Assembly (NCBI GenBank): GCA_965249835.1
Contig: CBDFMY010000004.1
Span: 67,164 to 131,163, forward strand
Length of the DNA: 64,000 nt
Direction of reading: 5' to 3'
Origin: JAHRAW01 sp965249835
Lineage (GTDB): Bacteria > Pseudomonadota > Gammaproteobacteria > Arenicellales > Poriferihabitantaceae
The first letter of the stretch is position 1, and every line of letters begins with the position of its first letter. The translations under genes were made by a program, and so were the position numbers. The notes below the pieces were generated by a model, which saw only the letters and a list, made by a program, of their open reading frames with translations, searched no databases and was not told where the DNA came from. Shown piece after piece: positions 35,589-44,930 of the stretch.

Positions 35589-36773
35589 ATGAAAAAGCGA
35601 AAAGATTCCATCAATCAAACTCGGCGGAAAGTGCTGAAAGGCACGACGCTCGCAGCCGGTGCGGCAACGGTCGGCCCGTGGGTAATCAGTGCTGAGACCC
35701 TTGCCGCTTCCGGCGAACTGAATGTTTTGATGTGGTCCGAATATTTGACCGCCGGATTTTTCAAGGCGTTTGAAGAAGAGACCGGCATCAAAATCAACTT
35801 CACCGGCATCGGTTCCAACGAAGAGATCATCAACAAGATGAAGGCATCCAAGGGGCGCGGTATTGACATCTGTAGCCCGACCAACATGCGTTCGCCGCAA
35901 TGGGCTGAACTTGATTTGTTGTCGCCGTGGAATATCAACCGCATCGACGGCATTAAAAATGTCAACCCGGCCATGTTGCGGGTCGGCAACGAAGAGTGGA
36001 ATTTCGACGGCAAGGGCTCGCACTGGCTGCCGATGATCTGGGGCACCGAAGGCGTTGCCTGGCGCACCGACCAATGGGCACCGCCACGCGCCGATGAAGT
36101 GCCGAGTTACGGCGATTTGTGGCAACCGGATGTGCGCGGTAAAACCATGATGCGCGTTCACTCCGGCATGTTGGGTGCCGGTTTGTATCTGGAGACCATC
36201 GACAAACTGGATCCGGGTGCCATGAAAAGTGGTTATAACGACGAAGCCACCATGCGCAAAATCTGGCAGGTGGTTACCGACTTTTGCGTTGCCAACAAGG
36301 CGCAAGTCAAGTTGTTCTGGAATGATGCGGACTCGCAAACCAACGGCTTTTTGAACGACGGCGTTGTGGTCGGTCAAACCTGGGATGGTCCGCCGATTTC
36401 GCTGATGAACAACAACGACCCGGTGCAATATCGTGCGCCCATTGAAGGCTCGTTGGCGTGGGTTGACGGCATGGCGTTGTCAAAGCAAGCCGAAGATCTG
36501 GATGCCGTGTATCAATTCATCAACTACTGCTTCGAGCCGGAAGTCGGCGGTCGTTCCATCGACGGCGGCAAGGACGACAGTTGGGGCGGCAAAGGGCATG
36601 GCTATAACTCCGCCGTGCTGGGTGCTGACCAATACGCGAGTGCCAGTTACGCGGATGTTTTTGCCAGCGTCTATCCGGGCGATTCCCTCGCCAACCTGTG
36701 GCCGTGGCCACGCGAGCCGCAGTGGTATGCGGATGTTCGAACCGAGTTCGTCAACAAGTTTCAAGCGGCGTAA
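35589..36773 (+). CDS. Tat-exported ABC transporter substrate-binding protein, PotD/PotF-like
   Basis: A 394-aa protein starting at ATG 35589 after GGAG. A twin-arginine signal is visible (TRRKVLKG at about 11-18, then TTLAAGAATVG), so it is exported folded. The mature part opens with ELNVLMWSEYLTAGFFKAFE, as in spermidine/putrescine-type binding proteins. It heads an ABC importer operon. The substrate is not readable; the downstream MetE-like and MmsA genes suggest a methylated amine, betaine or sulfonium compound instead of a polyamine, but this is inference. Confidence 0.87.
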   Translation: MKKRKDSINQTRRKVLKGTTLAAGAATVGPWVISAETLAASGELNVLMWSEYLTAGFFKAFEEETGIKINFTGIGSNEEIINKMKASKGRGIDICSPTNMRSPQWAELDLLSPWNINRIDGIKNVNPAMLRVGNEEWNFDGKGSHWLPMIWGTEGVAWRTDQWAPPRADEVPSYGDLWQPDVRGKTMMRVHSGMLGAGLYLETIDKLDPGAMKSGYNDEATMRKIWQVVTDFCVANKAQVKLFWNDADSQTNGFLNDGVVVGQTWDGPPISLMNNNDPVQYRAPIEGSLAWVDGMALSKQAEDLDAVYQFINYCFEPEVGGRSIDGGKDDSWGGKGHGYNSAVLGADQYASASYADVFASVYPGDSLANLWPWPREPQWYADVRTEFVNKFQAA

Positions 36774-36787
36774 CTCACGCTCGGCGA

Positions 36788-36809
36788 AGCCCCTGGTCAC
36801 TCAGGGGCT
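36788..36809 (+). terminator. Attenuator-type hairpin between the binding-protein and ATPase genes
   Basis: AGCCCCTG (36788-36795) pairs with CAGGGGCT (36802-36809) around a 6-nt loop, followed by TTGTCG. The weak T tract suggests partial termination or 3'-end protection, which would keep the binding-protein mRNA more abundant than the membrane components. Confidence 0.7.
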
Positions 36810-36880
36810 TTGTCGTATTAATTTCCCCAATCAAATTGATATCGCAAATTAATATCGGTATTATTAAGGAGGTCCCGATT

Positions 36881-37990
36881 ATGAGTTCCGATGTGCAACT
36901 TGACAATGTGTGGATCAAGTTCGGCGATTTTGTTGCCGCCCGTGAAGTAAATATTCACATACAAAAGAGCGAATTTTTTAGTTTTCTCGGTTCGTCAGGT
37001 TGTGGCAAGACAACCATTTTGCGAGCGGTTTCGGGATTTCTTGACCCGTCCGAAGGGCGCGTGTTGATCGGCGGCAAGGACATGAAGGGCATCGGTCCGA
37101 ACAAACGCCCGACCGCGCTCATCTTCCAAAACTTGGCGTTGTTCCCGTTGATGACGGTGTGGGAAAACATCACCTTCGCGCTTGAAGTCAAAGGCGCAGG
37201 CAAGCAGGAACGCCGCAAAAAAGCGGATGAACTGCTGGAATTAATTGCGTTGTCCGGGCAGGGCGACAAAACCCCGAATGAATTATCCGGCGGACAAAAA
37301 CAACGCGTCGCCATCGCCCGTGCGTTGTGCGCCGAGCCGGATGTGTTGTTGCTGGACGAGCCGTTGTCCGCGCTTGATTTGAAATTGCGCCAGCACATGC
37401 GCACCGAATTGCGCGCCATTCAGCAACGAGTCGGCATCACCTTCATCTACATCACCCACGACCAGGGCGAGGCATTGACCATGTCCGACAATGTCGCGGT
37501 CATGAGTCAGGGCGTGATCGAGCAGGTGGCGGACGGCAACACGATTTACGATTTACCCGAAACTTCTTTTGTCGCCTCGTTTGTCGGTGAAAATAATTTG
37601 TTCGTCGGCAAAGTAGTCGAAGCGTCGGAAGGGTATGCGGTTGTGGACACGTCATCGGGACGCATTCGCGCACGCAACGCAAAACGCAACGGTGTCGCTC
37701 AACTCGCCATCGGCGATGAGGCATACCTTTTCGTGCGTCCGGAGTCGTTGAAGTTTGTCAATGGGAAAACTTTTGATAATCAATTCACCGCAAAAGTAAA
37801 ACAACTTGAGTTTGAAGGAAGTTTTTGGAAAGTGTTTTTTGATGTGGAAGGCGCGCAGCGCACCATCACACTTTCCATGGTGAATGACGGCGGCGACATT
37901 GGTCACAACGCCGGCGAGCAAGTGCAACTCGGTTTCCATGCCGACACCGCGATTGCGACTCCGGTGGGAGATTTGGCCGACGAGACCTAA
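36881..37990 (+). CDS. ABC transporter ATP-binding protein, PotA-like
   Basis: A 369-aa ATPase starting at ATG 36881 after AAGGAGG. Walker A GSSGCGKTT, signature LSGGQKQRVAIARAL and Walker B VLLLDEPLSALD are intact. The C-terminal third (about 240-369) is the TOBE-type regulatory domain of the MalK/PotA class. It powers the two permeases that follow. Confidence 0.93.
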   Translation: MSSDVQLDNVWIKFGDFVAAREVNIHIQKSEFFSFLGSSGCGKTTILRAVSGFLDPSEGRVLIGGKDMKGIGPNKRPTALIFQNLALFPLMTVWENITFALEVKGAGKQERRKKADELLELIALSGQGDKTPNELSGGQKQRVAIARALCAEPDVLLLDEPLSALDLKLRQHMRTELRAIQQRVGITFIYITHDQGEALTMSDNVAVMSQGVIEQVADGNTIYDLPETSFVASFVGENNLFVGKVVEASEGYAVVDTSSGRIRARNAKRNGVAQLAIGDEAYLFVRPESLKFVNGKTFDNQFTAKVKQLEFEGSFWKVFFDVEGAQRTITLSMVNDGGDIGHNAGEQVQLGFHADTAIATPVGDLADET

Positions 37991-38020
37991 TTTTATTTGC
38001 GCTATTGGGGGCAAGCGGTG

Positions 38021-38941
38021 ACGCAATACTGGAAAAGATTTTTTCTTAAGAACGGGACCGCGATATCGGCTTTCCTGTTGGTGGCGGTCGTGGTGTGGCT
38101 CGGCATGTTGATTCTGTTGCCGCAACTATTCATGTTTGATTTCTCGTTCCGCTTCAATCTCCCGCCGGCGCAGACCGGCGGCCCTGCGGATGTGTATACG
38201 CTATCCCACTACCAGTTCATGGTGTTCGGCAGCGAGCAGGCTTCGGATACCTACAACGTGATTGATGTGCAGGTTTTCGTGCGCACCATCGTCACCGCAC
38301 TGTTCGTTACCATCTTTGATGTACTGTTGTGTTACCCGATCGCCTACTACCTTGCGCATGTCGCACACGGTGGCTGGGCGCGCCTGATGGTGATTGCGCT
38401 CATCATTCCGTATTGGGTCAATGAATTGTTGCGAGCGTTTGCGTTCAAAATCATGTTGGGCTCAGCCGGCATCATCAACGAATTTTTAATCTGGCTCGGC
38501 ATTCTCGATCAGCCGATTGATTTTATTTTTGAAAACTATGCGTTATACGCCGGTCTTGGTTATGCGTTTATATTGTTGATGATTTTCCCGATTTATAACT
38601 CCATCGAAAGCCTCGACAAAAATCAAATTGAAGCGGCGCGGGATTTGGGTGCGCCATGGTGGCGCATTCACAAGCGCGTGGTTATACCTTACGCCAAACC
38701 CGGCATCACTTCGGGTTGCACAATGGTATTCATGCTGACCGCCGGCGCGTTGGCGGCACCGCAGATTCTCGGCGGCCCCAGCAGTTTGTGGTTCACCCAG
38801 ATTATTTACCAGTGGTTTAATCAGGGTAACAACTGGCAGCGTGGTTCCGCATATGCCGTGGTGTTGCTTGCCTCCACCATCGTTCTGGTGTTGGTGGCGA
38901 TGAAATTGTTCAAGGTAAAACTGGGCGAAGTAACGCGATGA
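38021..38941 (+). CDS. ABC transporter permease, PotB-like
   Basis: A 306-aa permease with about six membrane spans. The EAA loop is NQIEAARDLGAPWWRIHKRVVIP near residue 210-232. I choose GTG 38021 after GGGGG; a TTG at 37997 would add eight residues. ATGA overlap links it to the next permease. Confidence 0.9.
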   Translation, partial: TQYWKRFFLKNGTAISAFLLVAVVVWLGMLILLPQLFMFDFSFRFNLPPAQTGGPADVYTLSHYQFMVFGSEQASDTYNVIDVQVFVRTIVTALFVTIFDVLLCYPIAYYLAHVAHGGWARLMVIALIIPYWVNELLRAFAFKIMLGSAGIINEFLIWLGILDQPIDFIFENYALYAGLGYAFILLMIFPIYNSIESLDKNQIEAARDLGAPWWRIHKRVVIPYAKPGITSGCTMVFMLTAGALAAPQILGGPSSLWFTQIIYQWFNQGNNWQRGSAYAVVLLASTIVLVLVAMKLFKVKLGEVTR

Positions 38942-40224
38942 TGTCAGCGGCAACTTCTGCGAGACTCGCCCGGAGTTTCGCCATCCTTTTTGTGGTGGGG
39001 TTTTTCGCCTACTTGTTCGGTCCCTTGATCGTGATGGGATTGTCGGCATTCAACAGTTCCTCATTTCCGCGTGTCTCGCCGTGGGATTGTTTCACCGTTG
39101 AATGGTTTGATGTGCTCGCCAACGATCCCGATTTAATGACCGGACTGAAAAACAGCGTCATCATCGCGTTCGGCGTGGTGATTGTCGCGGTGCCACTCGG
39201 GCTTGCCGGCGCATTGATGCTAACGCAGGTAAGCAACCGCTTTCGCCCGTGGTATTACACCGTGGTTATCTCGCCGATTTTGATACCGGGCGTGGTGCTG
39301 GGCATATCCACGCTGGTTTTTTGGGATCGGATGGGGCGGATGTTCAACGCCAGTTATGATTCATTTTTTTACGACGGCATTTTTCTTACCATCATCGGCC
39401 AGTCCACTTTCGTCGCGGCATATGCGATGCTGGTATTTATATCCAGACTACAACGATTTGATTCCGTTCAAGAAGAAGCCGCGCTGGATTTGGGCGCGAC
39501 TCAAGTGCAGACTTTCCGCAAAATTTTATTGCCGTTTCTTGCACCGGCAATCGCATCCGCCGCCGTGATCGGATTTCTCGCGTCGTTTGAAAATTACAAC
39601 ACGACGATTTTCACCATCGTCTCCCAATCCACCCTGACCACGGTTCTTGCCAGCAAGGTGCGTTACGGTATCAATCCATCCATCAGCGCACTCGCCGTTG
39701 TGATTATCGGCTTGACCTTGATTGGTGCGGTGTATTTCGAAATCTTGAAACGTCGCGAGGAAAAATATCAACGCGATATGGACCGCGTGGCAAAGGCCGC
39801 CGGTAGCACCCGCGCAAGCAGAGCCAGCCTCATCACCAATCCGGCGATGCTCATCGTTACTCTGATATTTATCGCCGGTTTGGGAACGCTTTACTTTGCT
39901 GGAACGGTCGGCGTTGACGAGTGTAAAACCATATTTCAACAACAAAAAGCAGAAGAGACGCGGCGCAAGGTGGATGAATTCAAATCAAAACAGATGTTCA
40001 AACGGGCGGCACCGAGCAAGGAGGCATCGAGCGAGGCGGATGCCGCCACCGTGACCCAACCGAAAATACCAGCCAAAGGCACCGAAGGTTACCAAAGCGT
40101 TTTTGCGCCAATCAATCTTGGCGGACAAGCAGATTCAAGCAAGACGGAAGAAGAACAAGCCAAAGGCACGGAGAATTACCAAAACATTTTCGCCCCGCCG
40201 CAAAAGCAAACCGACTCCGAATAA
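38938..40224 (+). CDS. ABC transporter permease, PotC/PotI-like, with C-terminal extension
   Basis: A 428-aa protein. Residues 1-275 are a normal PotC/I permease with its EAA loop (EEAALDLGATQVQTFRKILLP). After that come a charged linker, an extra membrane span (about 304-322, MLIVTLIFIAGLGTLYFAG) and a soluble tail of about 105 residues. The tail contains a repeat: KGTEGYQSVFAP and KGTENYQNIFAP. The extension is not needed for transport in related permeases and its role is unknown. Confidence 0.88.
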   Translation: MMSAATSARLARSFAILFVVGFFAYLFGPLIVMGLSAFNSSSFPRVSPWDCFTVEWFDVLANDPDLMTGLKNSVIIAFGVVIVAVPLGLAGALMLTQVSNRFRPWYYTVVISPILIPGVVLGISTLVFWDRMGRMFNASYDSFFYDGIFLTIIGQSTFVAAYAMLVFISRLQRFDSVQEEAALDLGATQVQTFRKILLPFLAPAIASAAVIGFLASFENYNTTIFTIVSQSTLTTVLASKVRYGINPSISALAVVIIGLTLIGAVYFEILKRREEKYQRDMDRVAKAAGSTRASRASLITNPAMLIVTLIFIAGLGTLYFAGTVGVDECKTIFQQQKAEETRRKVDEFKSKQMFKRAAPSKEASSEADAATVTQPKIPAKGTEGYQSVFAPINLGGQADSSKTEEEQAKGTENYQNIFAPPQKQTDSE

Positions 40225-40247
40225 CTGCCACCACACGACTGATTCAT

Positions 40248-41300
40248 ATGAGCATCACTACCACTTGCCTCGGTGCATATCCGAAACCCGACTACGTGAA
40301 ACTACCGGATTGGTTTAACATTCCCGCGGGTCCGGACACCGCTGACCCGACCATGCTCTGGATTGATGCCATGGCCAAGATGGGCGACGATGCCGATGCC
40401 ATCATCGCCCGCGGTGTGGAACAGGTGGTCAAGGAGCAAGTCGAAGCCGGCATTGACATTCCGACCGATGGCGAAGTTTCCAGAGAAAACTACATTCACT
40501 ATCATTGCCGGCATCTGCACGGTTTTGACTTTAACCACCTGACGGAAAAAGAAGTGCGCGGCGGGGCTTATTCGGCGCATTTACCGACCATTCGCGGGCC
40601 GATTCGAGCCAAAGGCAATTTTCTGGATGCGGATTGGCGACGCGCTCAAGCATTTTGCGCGCAGCCGGTGAAGATCACCATGCCGGGACCGATGACCATT
40701 TCCGACACCAACTGCGACGCGTATTACCATGACCCGAAAAAACTTAACGCCGATTTGGCGGCGGCTTTAAATACGGAAGTGTTGGCATTGGCGGAAGCTG
40801 GCTGTCGTTATATTCAGATCGATGAACCGGTGTTCGCACGTCGTCCCGATGATGCGCTTGCCTACGGCGTGGAAAATCTGCAGCGCGTGTTTCACGGTTG
40901 TCCGGCGCATGTGACGCGCACCATGCACATGTGTTGCGGTTATCCCGACCGCCTTGACCGTGACGATTATCCGAAAGCGGAGCCGAGTGCCTATTTTCAA
41001 ATTGCCGATGCGCTGGAGGATTCATCGGTGCAATGGGTATCCATTGAAGACGCGCATCGTCACAATGATCTCACTTTGCTCGAGCGTTTCAAAACTACCA
41101 CCATTGTTTTCGGCGTGGTGGCAATCGCCAAAAGTCGAGTCGAGGCGGTGGATGAAATTCGCGCGCGCCTGTGCGCCGCCCTCAATCACATCGACAAAGA
41201 GCGGTTGGTGGCGGCACCGGACTGTGGTCTGGGCTTGCTGGGCGGAGCGTTGGCGTTGCAAAAAATACGCAACTTGTGCGTTGCGGCGAAAAGTATGTGA
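40248..41300 (+). CDS. MetE-like cobalamin-independent methionine synthase domain protein
   Basis: A 350-aa protein equivalent to the C-terminal catalytic half of MetE. Zinc ligands are visible as H227 and C229 (MHMCCGYP), E267 (SIEDAHRH) and C326 (PDCGLG), and the IDEP substrate motif is at 191-194. Without the N-terminal half, such short proteins (MesA-D type or related methyltransferases) move methyl groups from donors other than polyglutamyl methyl-THF. Its place between an importer and MmsA suggests it demethylates the imported compound. That function is inferred. Confidence 0.83.
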   Translation: MSITTTCLGAYPKPDYVKLPDWFNIPAGPDTADPTMLWIDAMAKMGDDADAIIARGVEQVVKEQVEAGIDIPTDGEVSRENYIHYHCRHLHGFDFNHLTEKEVRGGAYSAHLPTIRGPIRAKGNFLDADWRRAQAFCAQPVKITMPGPMTISDTNCDAYYHDPKKLNADLAAALNTEVLALAEAGCRYIQIDEPVFARRPDDALAYGVENLQRVFHGCPAHVTRTMHMCCGYPDRLDRDDYPKAEPSAYFQIADALEDSSVQWVSIEDAHRHNDLTLLERFKTTTIVFGVVAIAKSRVEAVDEIRARLCAALNHIDKERLVAAPDCGLGLLGGALALQKIRNLCVAAKSM

Positions 41301-41388
41301 TAGCGGCGCGATTGCCTGAACACGAATCCATAAACACGCGCGAAGTTAATTTGCATACCATCATTTACCAGCCATCAAAGAGGCAAGC

Positions 41389-42915
41389 ATGAACTCAGCA
41401 GCGAACACCGGCAACGACGATATTCCACACTTCATCGGCGGGCAACGCGTGGCCGGCGCGAGCGGTCGCTTCGGCGATGTCTACAACCCGGCTCTGGGCG
41501 TGGTGGCGAAGCGCGTGGCGTTGGCGAGCAAAGCCGAAGTGGAAACCGCCATTGCCGCCGCCTTTGAAGCATTTCCGGCGTGGTCGGCGCTGGCGGCCGG
41601 GCGACGTGCGCAGGTAATGTTCGCCTTCCGCAATTTAATCCGCGAACACATGGACGAGTTGGCGCAGTTGCTCTCCGCTGAGCACGGCAAAACCCTCGAC
41701 GACGCCAAAGGATCGATCACCCGTGGCCTGGAAGTGGTGGAATACGCCTGCGGCATACCGCAAGTGCTCAAAGGCGAATACTCCGAAAATGTAGCCGGCG
41801 GCGTGGACAGTTGGAACGTGCGGCAGCCGCTGGGCGTTTGCGCCGGCATCACGCCGTTCAACTTTCCGGCGATGGTGCCGATGTGGATGTTTCCCATGGC
41901 AATCGCCTGCGGTAACACGTTCGTGTTGAAACCGTCCGAGCGGGATCCGTCCTGCGCGTTGCGGTTGGCGGAGTTGATGCAGGAGGCCGGCTTGCCGGAC
42001 GGCGTGTTGAATGTGGTCAACGGCGACAAGGAAGCGGTGGATACGTTATTGATGGACGCGCGCGTGCAGGGCATCAGTTTTGTCGGCTCCACCGCCATCG
42101 GCGAGTATATCTATCAGACCGGCAACGCGCACAACAAACGGGTGCAGGCATTGTGCGGCGCGAAAAATCACATGGTGGTGATGCCCGACGCCGATATAGA
42201 TCAGGCGGTGGATGCCATTATGGGCGCGGCTTACGGCTCCGCCGGCGAACGCTGCATGGCGATTTCGGTGGTGGTTGCGGTGGGCGATGAACCGGCCGAT
42301 GCCATCATCGAAAAACTGCTGCCGAAACTGGATGCACTCAAAGTGGGTCCGTTCACCGATGCATCCAGCGAAATGGGACCGGTGATTAATCCCGATGCCA
42401 AAACGCGCATCGAAAGTTACATCGACAATGGCGTGAAAGAAGGCGCGGAATTGTTGCGAGACGGACGCGGCACGGTGGTTGAAGGTGCCGAAAACGGATG
42501 CTTCGTCGGCGCCACCATCTTCGACAAAGTCAAAACCAACATGCGCATCTACACCGATGAAATATTCGGCCCGGTTTTGAGCATCGTCCGCGCCGGCAGT
42601 TATGAAGAAGCGGTGAAGATGGTCAACGAACACGAATACGGCAATGGAACTGCGATTTTCACCCGAGACGGCGACGCCGCCCGCGACTTCGCCAACCGCA
42701 TCCAAATCGGCATGGTGGGCATCAATGTGCCGATTCCGGTGCCGCTGGCGTTCCACAGTTTCGGCGGCTGGAAACGCTCCCTGTTCGGCGACCACGCCAT
42801 CCATGGACCCGAAGGCGTGCGCTTCTACACGCGATTAAAAACCATTACTTCGCGCTGGCCCTCCGGCATTCGCTCCGGCGCGGTGTTTAACTTCAAGGCC
42901 GGGGGGGAGCATTGA
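41389..42915 (+). CDS. mmsA: CoA-acylating methylmalonate-semialdehyde dehydrogenase
   Basis: A 508-aa aldehyde dehydrogenase. The nucleophile is C289 in GSAGERCMA. At the position where hydrolytic ALDHs have their LELGGK glutamate it reads CGAKNH, the MmsA/IolA hallmark of a CoA-dependent enzyme. TPFNFPAMVPMWMFP is also typical. It converts methylmalonate or malonate semialdehyde to propionyl- or acetyl-CoA in valine, beta-alanine, inositol or DMSP catabolism. It probably belongs with the transporter and MetE-like gene upstream. Confidence 0.93.
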   Translation: MNSAANTGNDDIPHFIGGQRVAGASGRFGDVYNPALGVVAKRVALASKAEVETAIAAAFEAFPAWSALAAGRRAQVMFAFRNLIREHMDELAQLLSAEHGKTLDDAKGSITRGLEVVEYACGIPQVLKGEYSENVAGGVDSWNVRQPLGVCAGITPFNFPAMVPMWMFPMAIACGNTFVLKPSERDPSCALRLAELMQEAGLPDGVLNVVNGDKEAVDTLLMDARVQGISFVGSTAIGEYIYQTGNAHNKRVQALCGAKNHMVVMPDADIDQAVDAIMGAAYGSAGERCMAISVVVAVGDEPADAIIEKLLPKLDALKVGPFTDASSEMGPVINPDAKTRIESYIDNGVKEGAELLRDGRGTVVEGAENGCFVGATIFDKVKTNMRIYTDEIFGPVLSIVRAGSYEEAVKMVNEHEYGNGTAIFTRDGDAARDFANRIQIGMVGINVPIPVPLAFHSFGGWKRSLFGDHAIHGPEGVRFYTRLKTITSRWPSGIRSGAVFNFKAGGEH

Positions 42916-42963
42916 GCGAGGTTAAAATGCAGCAAGTGATGTGATAGACTGATTATTCTAATC

Positions 42964-43674
42964 GTGTCATCGACAATAGAGGAATATAGTGAAGTGAATT
43001 TACAAGAATTTAAACAAAAATTTGGCGCATTAAAGAATCAAGGATTTGTGAAATCCATGAGAGGTGGACCAACTGGGGTAGGGTACACTTTTGAAACATT
43101 ACTTGGGCTGAAAGAGAATAATTTGGCCGTTCCTGACATAGATAATATTGAAATTAAAACCCATAGGGACAATTCACAGTCCCCGATAACTCTTTTCACA
43201 TTTAATAAAAAAGTGTGGCAAGTTGATCCGCTATATGCCGTACAAAAATATGGCAGCTATGATATAAATGAACGTTTAGGAATGTATTACACAATGTCAT
43301 TAACTCCAAATAGTGCAGGGCTATTCCTAACAGTTGCGCAGGACGAAATATCAATTCAGCATATTTCAGGAGAAATTATAGCTATTTGGAAACTGTCCGA
43401 TCTTGCAGAAAGGTTTACCGAGAAAATTCCGGCATTGTTGCTGATTTCAGCGCATGTTGAAGAAAGAGGGGGCTCTGAATACTTCCATTTTTACCGAGGG
43501 CAAATGATGAATGGGACTTCTCCAGATTTATTAGCAGAGTTATTTAAGACAACAAATCTTCTGGTTGATTTAAGGTTGCATGAAAAAGAGACAGCTGCAA
43601 GAAACCATGGGACGGGATTTAGAGTCTATGAAGATAAACTACCACTACTTTTTCAAAAAATAGAGGATATATGA
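42964..43674 (+). CDS. MvaI/BcnI-family type II restriction endonuclease
   Basis: A 236-aa protein. Residues 40-68 contain GYTFETLLGLKENN, then PD (57-58) and IEIKTHR (E63, K65), the catalytic signature of the MvaI/BcnI family that cuts CCWGG or CCSGG as a monomer. The start is GTG 42964 with no clear ribosome site. The gene is strongly AT-rich next to mmsA, which marks it as acquired. Its stop overlaps the start of the methyltransferase gene (ATGA). The exact recognition site cannot be read. Confidence 0.85.
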   Translation: MSSTIEEYSEVNLQEFKQKFGALKNQGFVKSMRGGPTGVGYTFETLLGLKENNLAVPDIDNIEIKTHRDNSQSPITLFTFNKKVWQVDPLYAVQKYGSYDINERLGMYYTMSLTPNSAGLFLTVAQDEISIQHISGEIIAIWKLSDLAERFTEKIPALLLISAHVEERGGSEYFHFYRGQMMNGTSPDLLAELFKTTNLLVDLRLHEKETAARNHGTGFRVYEDKLPLLFQKIEDI

Positions 43675-44930
43675 TTATGGGCGCGATAAATGGTAAAAAA
43701 CATATTGATTTGGATTGGGACTTCAAAACAGCAGACACCAAGGAAGACACTCATTGCTATCATAATTATCCTGCAATGATGATACCGCAAATTGCAAGTC
43801 GATTAATTGCCGAATACGGGCAAAAATCGAGAAAACTTTTTGACCCCTATTGCGGAACAGGAACGTCTCTTGTCGAAGCCAATCTAAAAAACATCGATGC
43901 TTTTGGAACCGACTTAAACCCATTGGCTCGCCTGATAGCTGAAGCCAAAACAGTAAAAATCAAACTGAAAACATTGGATGCATATCTAAATGAATTCAAT
44001 GATTATTATTTTTCCTTTAACTTTGGGATAAGTAAATCAAATTGCGCTCCCCCTAGTTTTAAAAATATAGATTTTTGGTTCACAAAAGAAACGAAAAATC
44101 GATTGGGTATTATAAAAAAATTTATCGACTCTATTGAATATGAGAAAGTAAAAAAATTCTTCTTGATCGCTTTTAGCGAAACGGTCAGAGAATCAAGCCT
44201 AACTAGAAATAGTGAATTCAAATTATACAGAATGTCTGGAGAACAACGAGAGATTTTCAATCCTGATGTTTTTTCTTTAATGGATTCTAAATTAGCGAGA
44301 AACCGCAGGGGATTAAAAAATTATCTCGATAAAATTAAAAATAGCCGTGTTAAAACAAAGGTGTATGATTTCAATTCATCAGAAACCATCAAAGAAATTG
44401 AAAAAGAATCTATTGATTTGGTTGTGACATCTCCTCCCTATGGAGACAGCAGGACTACTGTAGCCTATGGCCAATTTTCACGATTGGCAAATGAGTGGCT
44501 TGGGGTGGAAAATGCAAACCAAGTTGACAATCAGTTGATGGGAGGGCGAACGAAGGATATATCTGAAACAGGAATTAGTCTTATTGACAATGCTGTCGAA
44601 AGAATTGCTTTCATCGATGTAAAAAGAGCGAAAGAAGTCTACAGCTTTTATGCGGATTATGGCAAATCCATAGCCAATGTTGCCACGACCCTAAAAAAGG
44701 GTGCCCACGCTTGCTATGTCGTCGGAAACCGAAGAGTGAAGGATATAACGTTGCCGACAGATGCTATAACAAAATCTTTATTTGAAAAACATGGGTTTCA
44801 ACACAAAAATACATTTATCAGGAACATACCCAATAAAAGAATGCCCAGTAAAAATAGCCCGACAAACATAGTCGGCAAAAAATCTACCACAATGAATAAT
44901 GAATATATTGTGATAATGCAGAAATATTAA
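43671..44930 (+). CDS. Type II DNA methyltransferase (probably N4-cytosine)
   Basis: A 419-aa amino-methyltransferase. The SAM site FDPYCGTGTS is at about 57-66 and the catalytic TSPPYGDS near 244-251. The SPPY form and the pairing with an MvaI/BcnI-like nuclease favour N4-cytosine methylation, which protects the host site. It is co-translated with the endonuclease and equally AT-rich. Its last codons overlap the 3' end of a convergent gene. Confidence 0.88.
   Translation: MIMGAINGKKHIDLDWDFKTADTKEDTHCYHNYPAMMIPQIASRLIAEYGQKSRKLFDPYCGTGTSLVEANLKNIDAFGTDLNPLARLIAEAKTVKIKLKTLDAYLNEFNDYYFSFNFGISKSNCAPPSFKNIDFWFTKETKNRLGIIKKFIDSIEYEKVKKFFLIAFSETVRESSLTRNSEFKLYRMSGEQREIFNPDVFSLMDSKLARNRRGLKNYLDKIKNSRVKTKVYDFNSSETIKEIEKESIDLVVTSPPYGDSRTTVAYGQFSRLANEWLGVENANQVDNQLMGGRTKDISETGISLIDNAVERIAFIDVKRAKEVYSFYADYGKSIANVATTLKKGAHACYVVGNRRVKDITLPTDAITKSLFEKHGFQHKNTFIRNIPNKRMPSKNSPTNIVGKKSTTMNNEYIVIMQKY

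Noticed and set aside
35589..40224. Plain spermidine/putrescine transporter
   Set aside because: The gene order fits, but the binding protein is Tat-exported and divergent and the downstream metabolic genes point to another substrate, so I did not assign pot symbols.
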